Position numbers and translations under genes: made by a program
In this document: positions 35,451 to 46,297 of the stretch, one piece after another
Layout: every line of letters starts with the position of its first letter
Numbering within the stretch: the stretch's first letter is position 1
Source of the DNA: Cordylochernes scorpioides
Lineage: Eukaryota > Arthropoda > Arachnida > Pseudoscorpiones > Chernetidae
DNA length: 64,000 nucleotides
Assembly (NCBI GenBank): GCA_030710605.1
Contig: CP092863.1
Location: 55,394,507 to 55,458,506 of the forward strand
Reading direction: 5' to 3'
The notes under the pieces: generated by a model
Told to the model about the DNA's origin: nothing
Databases searched by the model: none
The model's input: only the letters and a program-made list of their open reading frames with translations

Positions 35451-36282
35451 CAGTTAGCAAGTAGCGGAAAGTAAACACTTTTGAAAATATAAATACTTTT
35501 ACTCTGTTGAATTTTTTTGTATTTTATCGATAACAGCAAAGTTATGTATTTTAAAGTTAGGAAAAATATTTTGATGTTAAGCAAAACCTGCACCATCTCG
35601 TTTTACATAAATGTTGAAAATTTGGTTGAAATTGATGCATTGTAACGAAAGTTTATAGTGATGTACTCTTATGAAATTTGCATTTTATTAATATATAGAT
35701 CTACAACAAATATATTAGGAGAATAGATAAAATGATGATTTTGAATGTAGAAAATTAGGAAAGACAAAATTCAGGATGACACGGCAATTTATTTGAGACA
35801 AGAATAATGATACAATTCCAAGGCAAAGATACTCTTCCTATAACTTCCAATTACCGAGGGAACCAATTAATATTGATTTTATTCAACTTATCGAGTATTT
35901 TTCAAGGGACCGGGAAAAAATGTTCACTAGATAAAATGATGATTTTGTAATGTAGAAAATTAGGAAAGACAAAATTCAGGATGACACGGAAATTTATTTG
36001 AGACAATAATAATGATACAATTCCAAGGCAAGATACTATTCCTTTAACTTCCAATTACCGAAGGAACCAATTAATATTGATTTTATTCAACTTATCGAGT
36101 ATTTTGCAAGGGACCGGGAAAAAATGTTCACTTTATCGAGATATTCAAATTTACGAGTTTCAAATTATCAAAATATATCTATTATTTTTTTTTATAAGTT
36201 TATAGAGAATTGTTTTAACAAATGTTCGTTAGACAAACCTTTACTCGGGTAAAACCCGGGCGAAGCCGGGTACATCCGCTAG

Positions 36283-37572
36283 TCTATATATATAAAATTG
36301 AATGTCTGTGTGTGTGTCTGTGTGTGTGTGTGTCCTCTATGGATTCGAAAACCATACAGCCAATCGCCGTGAAATATTGGGATATTATTAGGTGTATCTC
36401 CGGAAAGGTTTACGAAAAATAATTTCTTGAATATCTTTAATATCCTTAGAGTTATTTGCAGATTTGTAGCTTTAACTCGCAAGCAGCGCCGCCATTGAGA
36501 CCGAGATAGGCTTAGGTTTTGGTCCACGCCTGATGACCTTGGGTCTTCAGGGCTAATATATTAAGTAAAACTAATTCAAATATTAGTGCTTTAGTGCTAT
36601 CTCCTTGAGGTTACCGATTTAAAAGTTTATTTTCTAATTTTAGATTTATAGGAAACATATTTTATTTTAAGTATTGTACTCTATGAAACATATTTTATTT
36701 TAAGTATTGTACTTTATTTTAAAAAGATTAAATAATTGTGCAAGACGATATATATGATATATAAAAATCAAAAGAAATACTGAGTATCGTTTAAATATTA
36801 AATTCGAATAAATATAAATGCGATACTAAAAATTAAATTTTAGGATGCGCCTCGAAATATTGGGATATTATTAGGTGTATCTCCGGAAAGTTTTACGAAC
36901 GGAGATAGGCTTAGGTCTGCCCCCCCGTCCGGCCGCCGGCCATTGGACAGTCCAAGTTCCCACCGACCAATCAGAGGGATCAAGAGCCCCCCCGCCCCCA
37001 CCCCCCCCCCCCCCCCCCCACCCCCGTCCGGCCGCCGGCCAATCAGAGGGATCAATAGGTCCTGGCACGCGGGGGGACAGGTGACCTCCGGGAACAACGT
37101 CCATTTCCATGAACGACCATGATTCTATTCAACTTATCGAGTATTTTTCAAGGGACCGGGAAAATATGTTGATAAAACGATGATTTTGTATTGTAGAAAA
37201 TTAGGAAAGACAAAATTCAGGAAGACACGGCACACAGGGACCGGGAAAAAATAATCACTTTATCGAGAGATTCACGACCATGATTTTATTCAACTTATCG
37301 AGTATTTTTCAAGGGACCGGGAAAATGTGTTCACTAGATAAAACGATGATTTTGTAATGTAGAAAATTATGAAAGACAAAATTCAGGATGACACGGCACA
37401 CAGGGACCGGGAAAAAATGTTCACTTTATCGAGAGATTCAAATTTACGTGTTTCAAATTATCAAAATATATCTTTTTTATTTATAAGTTTATAAGTTTTA
37501 TAAGTTTTTATAAGTTCGTTAGACAAACCTTTACTCGGGTGAAACCTCGGGCGAAGCCGGGTACGCCGCTAG
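36283..37572 (+). mobile_element. non-autonomous Helitron with GC-rich captured block
   Basis: Starts TCTATATATATAAAATTGAA immediately after the CTAG of the previous Helitron and ends with hairpin and CTAG at 37569-37572, followed by satellite (TAGTAGATAATT). It contains a GC-rich block (36905-37125, with a long C run near 36995) related to the BEL LTR block, then two successive copies of the pogo-derived segment. Confidence 0.82.
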
Positions 37573-37801
37573 TAGTAGATAATTATCAACGGTGGAGTTC
37601 ATCGTCGCCAATGACTAATATCATCAATAACGAACTTATAGATCGAAGCTGCTATTTGTAGATGATTATCAACGGGGGAGTCCAGCATCGCCACAGGTCA
37701 ACAATGGATGAGTTCAAAAGTGTCGAATATATAGATCGCAGCTGCTAGCTCTGGATGATTATCAACTGCAGAGTCCAGTAACGCCATTGGTCAACAATGG
37801 A
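37573..37801. repeat. ~93-bp satellite array, block 4
   Basis: About 2.5 units of the same satellite, continuing after the Helitron pair. Confidence 0.85.
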
Positions 37802-38162
37802 TTTATTTATTTATTTATTATCATTTACAAAGCACGCGATATCCGTCTTGGATATTTGCATGCATACACAAGTTTGGGAGCTTATTTACAGTAATTATTA
37901 ATATGATTTTAGTTATTATAATAGAAATTATTAACATATTTGTCAGTTAGTTAACGATTCAATTACCCTATAATGAATATTAGTGAACATCACAGATAAG
38001 AACAGAAATTTAGAGCTATTTACAGCATATAACTATATATCAGTTATTACAGCCCAGGCTATCTATTACCAAAAAACATTCTACAAAATCTATTAAAAAA
38101 TATATACATATATCTATTATTAACTATTTGATTTAGTCAATTTATATTTATTTGATTTTATA
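37802..38162 (-). mobile_element. probable LINE 3' tail in reverse orientation
   Basis: Interrupts the satellite. It starts with (TTTA)n, read on the minus strand as an (TAAA)n tail as in many R1/RTE LINEs, followed by ~340 bp of non-coding AT-rich DNA. No coding part was seen. Confidence 0.4.
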
Positions 38163-38240
38163 TGAGATTAACAATGCTGAACATATAGATCGCAGCAGCT
38201 CTCTATGGATAATTATCAACGATGGAGTCTAGGGTCCCAG
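38163..38240. repeat. last satellite unit
   Basis: One unit (ATTAACAATGCTGAACATATAG ... ATTATCAACGATGGAGTC), the right edge of the array. Confidence 0.75.
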
Positions 38241-39465
38241 AATTATGTTAATAACGACGCGGAATGGCCGTTTCAAGCATGGATGAGGTTAGCAAAGATC
38301 GCTCAAACAGATATAACAAAAGACGAGGCCAAGATCACCAGAATTAAGCAATGACAGATCAAGAGTAAATAATGTCATTCAATATGATAATATCAGCAAA
38401 TATGAAGTCTGGCATTGACAACAACCAGGAGGTATTAATCCTCAAAGAGGCCAAAAAATAGTCAGTAGGATCCAACAATGAACGAGTTTAGACTAGGCAA
38501 AAATGTGCGAGAAATTAATATTTATTTCATATTAACAAAAAAAACTTTTGAAAATGTTATTTTAAGCAAAAACGTGCAATAAAAGAGACGATTATTAAAA
38601 TTAAAAGCTTCATTCAAACGCCATAAATATTCTTTCTCTCAACTAATATTACAACACACACAGATATAATAAAAAATATCATATTTTTAATAATTATAAA
38701 AATATAAGTTTGAAAATAAACGTGCGTTGAAATATTTATTCTAGTGTTGACTAGTAATGCTGTCTGCCCTCATAGCTTTCCTCTATTACATACACTATAT
38801 AATATATGAACATTCTTTTTGCTAACTATAGCGTAACCAAAGCTCCACATCATTTTCCCATATGACCTTTCCAATGTTGGTATGATCGACCACCTAAATA
38901 TTGATATGCCTCATCGCTCCAGAAGTAGACACTTCGGTTAGGTCAGTTCAAGTCATTTTTTTGGTGTTACAGAGATGATAGTTCATGAGAGATATTTACT
39001 GTTCTCTATTTAAAAAACACATTGACATCTTTTTATTTCGCGCGCATCAATAAAATTTCTAATATTGAAATAAGGCACAATTTTAAAAATATTCCCGAAG
39101 TCTAGGCGTCTTCCTGATGATTTTTTTAAAACTTTATTTTTTCATAATAAATTTGTATAAAAATTCCATCGAACCGTTCTTTCAGGCAGTCAGATTTAGC
39201 TCGTTTTAGTGATAAGAGAACAGTAAGGTATAATAATAGAAAAAGATAAAATTATCAACCCAAATTTTCAAAGTTAAAAAAGAGAATGAAAATTTCTATT
39301 TCACCTTTTGTTATACCAAGAAAACTTTAAACCTTTAAATAGTACTGGCAGCCATATGCAGATGGCGTTACAGGTTTACCTGGCCTAAACATGTCCATTG
39401 TTATATAACAGTATTAAAACAAGTTTAAATAAATCATTATTGCAACTATTCTTAGATTTGAAATA
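38241..39465. other. non-coding DNA right of the satellite
   Basis: No frame or element was recognised. A few short motifs near 38240-38470 (ATGGATGAGGTTAGCAA, GATCAAGAG) may be decayed satellite. Confidence 0.4.
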
Positions 39466-39696
39466 CAGTAATTCTCGCAATTTTGCCACGGTACTCGCTT
39501 AAGTCAAACTCACGTAAGCCGGGTGTTCTACATTACATAGTTGTACGAAGAGCTCAGCTTACGTAGAATAAACCAATGTTCACTGATCTCGAGTCTGAAA
39601 ACCCATCCCATGACAGAACGGAGAACTCTGGGTTGCAGCGGTGACAAAGAAAAAACACAGCATTACTCCGAGTCTACATAAGTCAGAGTGGTATTG
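39466..39696. mobile_element. possible MITE with TA flanks
   Basis: Begins CAGTAATTCTCGC after TA and ends GAGTGGTATTG before TA. The ends match only weakly as inverted repeats. The inner parts (TCGCTTAAGTCA / TACATAAGTCAGAG) are also roughly inverted. Confidence 0.3.
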
Positions 39697-41168
39697 TAAT
39701 TATAACGCAGCTTACTTATGATTATTTATATTTAGTTGAAACACACACTTAATTTTAATCGCGAATTAAAAAAATAAATAAAGCAAATTTCTCTTCTTCC
39801 CTCTCTGCAATAGCTTCTTATTTCACGAGTAGGTGGCGTACTAGGTCACTATATCTAATTGATGATAACTAGCGTATTTAAGGCATATTTGTGAAAGAGC
39901 TATTGCTCTATATATTTCCTCAGGGATTATGTTCATTGTTCCTAAAATTGTTTTCTCAACTGTGCCCAGATATATAATCTATACAGCCCAATGCAATATT
40001 ATACGGTGTGGAAGATTAAACTGGAGAAACCGCTCGGAGGGTTCACCACTGAGGAGCCAAACCCTCCCAATATTTTCCATCGCAGAAAGGACAGTAAGAA
40101 GTTGTTTCATTTATTAATGAAAAATTCACGCTGAAAATACTTTCGAATCTCACGTACAGATGAAGCGATTTGTCTTTATATTTAATTGTTGTTGAATAGA
40201 TCATATACGTTTGTGAGTTTCTTGGAGGATCGTTGTAAGAAGATTATTTGCCTAACCTCGATTTAAACAACAATAAGAAGCGAAAGAATAACTGGGTGAA
40301 TTTGTGCAGTGGTCAAGTTGTGACATGTAGTAGGAACGATACCTATATTTAGCCAACCGTATGGAGTTTTGATAAAATTGCTTCTTTCTCCCACCGCAAT
40401 CCCAACACTAGCAGTAAATTGTGGGAAATAGCAAAAATGTTTCTGACATCAAATTTGAGCTGCTGTATTAATATGTAGACATGTGTGCACTGTGTAATTA
40501 GCTACAAAAATCTAGCTGAAATGACTATTCGGTTCTGAAATACCTATGAGATCTTGATTTTTTGTATCTCTCACTTAAAAATAAAGCCTTATTTTAGGAC
40601 GCTCCGATTACAAATTTCTTCGCCTTTAGAATAGTTATCAACGTATACTGAAAGTTCGCCGTACAATAAGAGAGTAACAAAGATTATAATAAAGATAAAA
40701 ACACATCAACGTTATTCAACTTTATTGTCTGTCTTTACTGTGACGTTGATCTGTTGCCAATTATCAAAAGTCTGACTACAAACACGTGGAGGGGGTCGAT
40801 TAAAAATAAAATAGAATTGAAAATGGGGACCAGAATGCCATGAAATAGAGTGTTGACGTATTTTAAACTTTAGTTTATAGCAATCCCTTCCCCCCTACAA
40901 TACTGATTTATTTTTTATTACAATTCGAACGCGCACTACCTTTATTTGTTAAAAATAAAGAATATACTAGAACAATAGCCGTTTTACACCTAATATGTAT
41001 TGCTTTATCATGAGGCATTATATTTGGTAGACTACTATATATTATAAATATCTCCATTTATATCTTATTCCTTTTATTAAATGTCACCTTATTTATTTAA
41101 CATGAGTACAACATTTATAAAAGTAGATGCGTACCCATTTCAATTGCATATTAACAATAAGACTATAT
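39697..41168. other. non-coding DNA with one dispersed repeat
   Basis: About 39900-40112 is related to ~56530-56744 (both contain GGAGGGTTCAC...GAGCCAA...CTCCCAATATTTT and AAGGACAGTA). The rest is not recognised. Confidence 0.45.
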
Positions 41169-41641
41169 TCTATATACAGTTACGAGCGTCATGCGTTCTT
41201 CATCTCTGTCACCGTTTGCTTTTTTTTTTTTTGGAATGGCGCTCTCCTATTGGTTCGCTACGATGGCGCCGCCACTGCGCGAGACACTTTGTTTTTGACT
41301 TTGCCCCCCCCCCCCCCCACTCGCTCTTTGGTTTTTGTAACTATTGTGTTGGAGCGGGTCGCTCCTTAAATAAATGCATATATTAGTTAATAACTAAATG
41401 GAATCCTCTCTTTCTTTTTCCCAGTAAGAGACGCCTACGGAAGCCAACAGTACATAGACAGATAAAGCACATAGGCTATAGTTATTAACTAATATATGCA
41501 TTTATTTAAGGCGCCAATTTATAATTGTAACAAATAGTATTTGAATAAAAACATTCAATCGGGTAAAACACGGGCGTTAATGATCCAACAGGTCCACGTG
41601 TCTAAATTAAAACACGGGCGTTGCCCGGGTCATTCGGCTAG
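41169..41641 (+). mobile_element. Helitron of a second family
   Basis: Starts TCTATATACAGTTACGAGCG and ends AACACGGGCGTTGCCCGGGT-CATTCGGCTAG, that is a hairpin near a CTAG end, followed by T. A copy on the opposite strand is at 57377-57794 and a fragment at 58318-58404. The left host base is T in both fuller copies, so the exact 5' end may be off by one or two bases. It contains a poly-T and poly-C patch and a 148-bp inverted repeat. Confidence 0.72.
41364..41511. repeat. inverted repeat inside the second Helitron family
   Basis: Arms of ~33 bp (CCTTAAATAAATGCATATAT and its reverse complement) flank ~80 bp. The same structure is in the copy at 57462-57610. It could be a MITE nested in the ancestor of both Helitrons. 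Confidence 0.75.
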
Positions 41642-42547
41642 TTGATATACATTTCAAAAAACAGACAGTTTTCATAAATTACAATATACATATATTGTAT
41701 TTACAGTTGGAGAAAAACAAATACATTGAAAATTAAAACATCGTCAATTGTGTAGATACTATACCGATCCAATGTTACTATATGGGATTCCTGATATCCG
41801 TTAAGCAAGAGCTTCCCTGATTTCATCAGCACCGGGGAACGGGAGAAGCGCGGTTTAAATAGCGGTAAGTGAGTTATCGCTGCCAACATCTAAAAATACG
41901 GTCACAGGGCGTTTCATCAGAAACATACTTCCTTCTTTTCTAGAAATGCATGTATGTGGTCGGCCACTGTGTGGTGCGTCGATATGGATAATGAGAGAGT
42001 TGTGTGGAGATACAATTAATTTATAAATTTTAAAAACCTTATTATAGTTATTAATATTCACGTGTGGAATTCTTCAACGTAATTAATTGATTTTAATGAT
42101 ATACCTTTTCCAAAGTTCTTGAACGTTTTTTAATTGTACCTGCAAAAAACTATTTTTATTGGAAGATAAGTGTCCAGCCTGCAGTTGAGCATCAGACCTA
42201 AAGATTGTCCCATTAAAATTATGTTATGCAAATAAACAGAAGTAATAAATGGTATTATACCTGGAAATATACAGGAAGATTCCAAAAAGTTCAATCCCAA
42301 AGATAAAATATTGTCCAGGCTTTGCGATATGTAGCCTGGCTTGTCTTGTGTAGAATAACCTTTTTTAAAGAGGAGAAAGGCCTAAAGAAGTTTTGATTCA
42401 ATATTCTAGCTTAAATATATTTTATAAAATGGCAATGTACATTTTCTATATATTCACTAGTCTCATTAATATCCATAGAAATATTGTATTCTATGATAAA
42501 TCCTTTCATATTGTAAAATTGTTTATTACCGTATTAACCGAAACGAC
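41642..42547. other. non-coding DNA
   Basis: Nothing recognised; short open frames only. Confidence 0.4.
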
Positions 42548-42558
42548 TTGGTGTTGTT

Positions 42559-42958
42559 CTACTCCTCCAAATGCTTCGAAACATCAAGCATGGATCTACC
42601 TCCACAACAATCTTGACCGGCCATGGTTACATTCAGGCAGACCTTGCAACGGTATCGAAAGAAGACCCAACTTGCCCCCACTGCCAAGATGAAGACCAAA
42701 CCGTAGACCACCTCCTCTTCACTTGCCCAACCTTCCAATACCAAAGATTCCAGACAGCCACTCTCCTAGGTATCACCAACATATGTCCAGCATCCCTAGA
42801 AAATCTCCCAAGAAAGAAATCTGCCTGGCGACACCTCATTAATTGGACTTCCACTGGCATTGTATATAAATCCAAGAAGACTTAGGTCAGAAGGACATCC
42901 CGGGTAGTTGGCGACTTCTGTACGCTCCAGGAACCTGGGTTACTTAAATAAATAATAA
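42559..42958 (+). mobile_element. 5'-truncated LINE insertion with target duplication
   Basis: TTGGTGTTGTT occurs at 42548-42558 and 42959-42969. Between them lies the last ~110 codons of a LINE ORF2, a short 3' UTR and the tail AAATAAATAATAA. This is the product expected of target-primed reverse transcription. Confidence 0.85.
42571..42885 (+). pseudogene. LINE ORF2 C-terminus (zinc-binding tail)
   Basis: Contains LTGHGYIQADLATV followed by CPHCQDEDQTVDHLLFTCP, a CCHC zinc motif characteristic of the end of R1/Jockey-type ORF2 proteins, and stops at TAG 42883. No RT or endonuclease remains, since the insertion is 5'-truncated. Its open frame suggests limited age. It is likely related to, but not the same copy or family as, the LINE at 27156-28283. 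Confidence 0.78.
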
Positions 42959-43105
42959 TTGGTGTTGTTAAGTAGACAATTCTTCGGAAAATTTGTGAAT
43001 TTTGGTTTTTCCTATGTGAATGTTCGATATTTTGATAAGCAGAGAGTCAGGATCATAAATGGAATTATTTAGTATTTAATTTTTTTTGTGTAAGAAGGAA
43101 ATATA

Positions 43106-43262
43106 AGAAATTGAAACTATTTTAAACGCGTTCTTTTTAAAATTCAACAATTTTCTAATACCCTTACTGCATTGATAATTTAATGAGAGGGCCTGGCTAA
43201 GGGCAGCAGAAATTGTTTAATTCTAAAAAGAACCAAACGCGTTTAAAATAGTTTCAATTTCT
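43106..43262. repeat. inverted repeat (foldback MITE-like), ~50-bp arms
   Basis: AGAAATTGAAACTATTTTAA then ACGCGTT on the left is mirrored at 43208-43262, with a short indel in one arm. No target duplication seen. Confidence 0.7.
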
Positions 43263-43470
43263 GATAACAGATGGCGCGCTAATGCATCACTATAATTATT
43301 ATAAAAAAGGAAATATTCAATAGTCACTCATCTCTCATATATCTTATGTATATTTTATACTCTAATTAGGAATGAAAAGGTTTGCTGACTGGTTAATATA
43401 TTTAGTTTTTATATAGCTGAGTTGAATATAGCGCAATGTGCGAATATTTATAAACGTTATACACAAAATA

Positions 43471-43644
43471 CAGTAGAACTTGGATAATTCGAACTTCTTT
43501 AATTCGAAAACCTCTTTAATTCGAATATTTATCTTGGTCCCCAGAATTTCCTATAATTATAATTTCCGTTTTTAATTCGAATTTTTGGATAATTCGAATT
43601 TTTTTATGGTCCCTTGGGGTTCGAATTATCCAAGAGTTCGACTG
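43471..43644. mobile_element. pogo/Tigger-like MITE
   Basis: Ends are CAGTAGAACTTGGATAATTC and, inverted, GAATTATCCAAGAGTTCGACTG, each next to TA (43469-43470, 43645-43646). 174 bp, no coding capacity. It resembles in its ends the MITE at 60707-61051. Confidence 0.8.
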
Positions 43645-43646
43645 TA

Positions 43647-44653
43647 TTTTATATTAAAGTTATTGGCTTTATTTGGTTCATTCTTGCACATCTTGGAGCG
43701 CTTCACGATTTTGCGCGTCATTTTTGTACAGAGGCCAAGCAAATGTTCTCTAGATTCAGAACATGAGCAACATCATTTGCATCAAAGACACTATTTGTGA
43801 GAAGAGAAATACATGTATTTTAATTGTTTCCTATGGAAGGACAGGTTTTGGGTAAATTCATCAAACATGAACAATTGTCAACTTCCTTTATAACAGGTTA
43901 ATTTTTTACCGAGTAGGCGTCTTAGAGATATTAGAATATACACATAAAATGACTGATATATTTTTTTAAATGTTTATTTTAACAGTTTCCTTTGAATTCA
44001 ACAAAAATCTAGAATTGCTATTATCTTCGATAAATTTAGGTGCCAGATTATGATGCGTTTACCGGAAAGAAAATAATAGAGAATGAAAAAGGAAACTTCT
44101 TTATGTAAACGAGCCGGTAAACTGCGCTTTCATCGATTACACAGGTCTACACAATTTTTAAAGGTTTTTGATGTTTGAGCATTTAAAATGCTTTTTAGGT
44201 AATCCAATGGCGCTGATTCCGAATCTGCTCTTAGTTTTTCGGTAGGTCATCAAAATCTATTGATAATGACCATAAAGTGTATTTAACCAAAATAATATTT
44301 TCATAAAGGAAACTGCCAAGTCATTATGGTTGCTTCATAATTTTTACAATCATCACATCTCAAAGTTCTTCTAAAACATACGCCATTAACTTCATATAAA
44401 AATAAAATTTTAACAAATAAAATAAATAAAAAACTTCCAAACATTATACCATCACTTCTAATTTTAAATTGTCCAAAAATTAAATAAGTAATCAAATTTT
44501 TAGTGAAAATATATTTTATTCACACATATTAAATTTAATAAAAAATATTATTTCAAGCATCATTCATTTAAAAGCTATGCGATCAACTTTATAATAATAA
44601 AATTTTAACACATTAATAAATTCACTTCCAGACATGGTTTCCAAAAGAAGATC
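43647..44653. other. non-coding AT-rich DNA
   Basis: Nothing recognised. Confidence 0.4.
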
Positions 44654-44656
44654 CTG

Positions 44657-46142
44657 AAAAAACGACCCAAATATTTTCTGTTATATATGTGGCGAATATA
44701 CTGTAAAAGCGCAAAGAAATGCAATAACAGACTTTGTAAAGCGGGCGTATTTCGCATATTTTGGTATAAAATTAGGGGACCAGGACAAGACATGGGCTCC
44801 ACATAAGGTATGCAAAACGTGTGTCGAAACACTGCGCCTGTGGACAAAGGGTGAAAGGCAACTGACATTTGGGATCTCTATGGTTTGGCGAGAGCCAAAA
44901 AATCATGTCAATGATTGTTACTTTTTCGTACAAGACTGGAAACACTTTAACAGGAATGGTAAGAAAAAACTTATATACAAAGACCTATATTCAGCTAGAC
45001 TTCCAATACCACACAGCCCAAATAGTCCCCTTCCAGTTTTTTCATCCAGTGCTAATAATCCACTTTATGGTGAATCAGAAGACATCACACAAAAATATAT
45101 CGCACTGGATGATTCTGATAGTGAGAACTATGGAGAACAAGAATGTCCAAAACGTTTTTCACAACCAAAACTGAATGATTTGACACGTGACCTGAGACTT
45201 TCAAAGCAAGATTAAAAGAAATGAGCCAACTCGAAGACGATGTCAACGTAACATTTTATAGGACAAGAGAAAGTTCGTTCCTTCCTTTCTATCAGCAGGA
45301 TGCAAATCTGGTTTACTGCAGGGAGAATGTTGAAAATATAAAAACCATCTTGAATAAAATCAAATACAATGATCATAATTGGTTTATTTGCGTTGATTTA
45401 AAAATGGTTAACTTTTTACTGGGATTTCAAAGCGTATAAACCAAGTATCATTGTTTTTTATGCATGTGTGATCTCAGTGCACGGCAAATACATTGGAAAA
45501 CAAACAAATGGCCTCTTCGAGATGAACTTACAGTAGGAAAAGCTAATGTGATTAGCAAACCTTTGGTGTCTCGGAAAGAAATCATTCTACCACCATTACA
45601 TATAAAGCTAGGTTTATGTAAGCAGTTTGTAAAGGCTCTAGATAAAGATGGAGAATGCTTCAAATATATGTGTTTTTTCCCAGATATTAGCCTAGAAAAG
45701 ATAAAAGCAGGAGTTTTTTGATGGACCTCAAATCAAGAGGCTCCTGAATGACAAAAATGTTCTAATAACCATGAATGAAATTGAAGAAGCAGCATGGTCA
45801 GGCTTTAAGGCTGTAGTACATGGATTTTTAGGTAATAGAAGAGACGATAATTACAAAGAGCTTGTCCAAAATATGCTTAAAAGCAATGAAGTTTTGGGTG
45901 TAAATATGAGTATTAAGGTTCACTACTTGCATAGTCACCTGGACAAATTCCCTGATAATCTCGGTGCATATAGTGATGAACAAGGCGAGCGATTCCATCA
46001 AGACATGAAAGTGATGGAAGAGAGATATCAAGGTGTCTGGGACTGCTGCATGATGGCAGATTACTGCTGGAATCTGTCCCGCGACTTGCCGGAATACACT
46101 TATGAGAGAAAATCAAAAAGGTTGAAATTCATGAAGGATTGA
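44657..46142 (+). pseudogene. broken copy of a multicopy invertebrate gene, possibly a DDE-type transposase
   Basis: Four open pieces follow one another. 44657-45215 has FCYICGEYTV, WAPHKVCKTCVE and SMVWREPKNHVNDCYF, a Cys-pair zinc region. 45221-45439 has VTFYRTRE and CVDLKMVNFLLG. 45464-45721 has LPPLHIKLGLCKQFVKALDK. 45771-46142 has IKVHYLHSHLDKFPDNLG, SDEQGERFHQDMK and ADYCW. I recognise the order as a protein family found in many copies in arthropods and other invertebrates, usually unnamed. The Asp and Glu in VDLK, HSHLD and GERFHQD could form a DDE-like centre, but that is inference. Damage seen: a deletion before 45215, ~130 residues missing after YCRENVE, a TAA at 45437 and one extra T near 45717-45721. 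No ATG precedes the first piece. Confidence 0.65.
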
Positions 46143-46297
46143 CTGTAGCATTTTACAATTTTTTTTGTATAGATTCGGTTTTCTTATACTACAGTAAATA
46201 AAGTACCTTTTGGTATGACGTTCTCAGTTTTTATTTGCGTTCAATGTGCTTTTCGTACCGCTTATATGGACTGATGTACCACATTGTGGCCTAAATA

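Larger units (their letters stand above)
31973..35699 (-). mobile_element. larger Helitron with transposase remnant, nested in another Helitron
   Basis: The plus strand reads host A, then CTAGACGCCGACCCGGGC (CTAG end and hairpin CCCGGG-CTTCG-CCCCGGG), and the other end is ...TTAATATATAGA followed by host T (35700). On the minus strand this is TC...CTAG with A|T flanks. It carries the start of a Helitron transposase gene in the sense direction (33526-34194, minus), two local tandem repeats upstream of it and a 599-bp duplication downstream. The catalytic Rep and helicase domains are missing, so it is not autonomous. Confidence 0.75.
31640..36282 (+). mobile_element. Helitron split by an opposite-strand Helitron
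   Basis: Starts TCTTTATATATATAAAATTG at 31640 and ends with hairpin CCCGGGCGAAGCCGGG and CTAG at 36282. Without the nested element (31973-35699) it is 916 bp, close to the other copies. Its internal order also matches the copy at 8617-9501: the CTGTCTGTATG region, then GTAGAAAATTAGGAAAGACA, then the pogo-like segment and 3' end. The left flank is satellite (GCAGCTGCTAG); the host base there is G rather than the usual A. Confidence 0.75.

Noticed and set aside
36900-37100. Gly-rich and Pro-rich frames around the poly-C run
   Set aside because: They are low-complexity translations of a C-rich tract inside a Helitron.
45448-46116. Minus-strand frames of 60-70 residues
   Set aside because: They lie opposite the broken multicopy gene, whose plus-strand pieces carry the conserved motifs.
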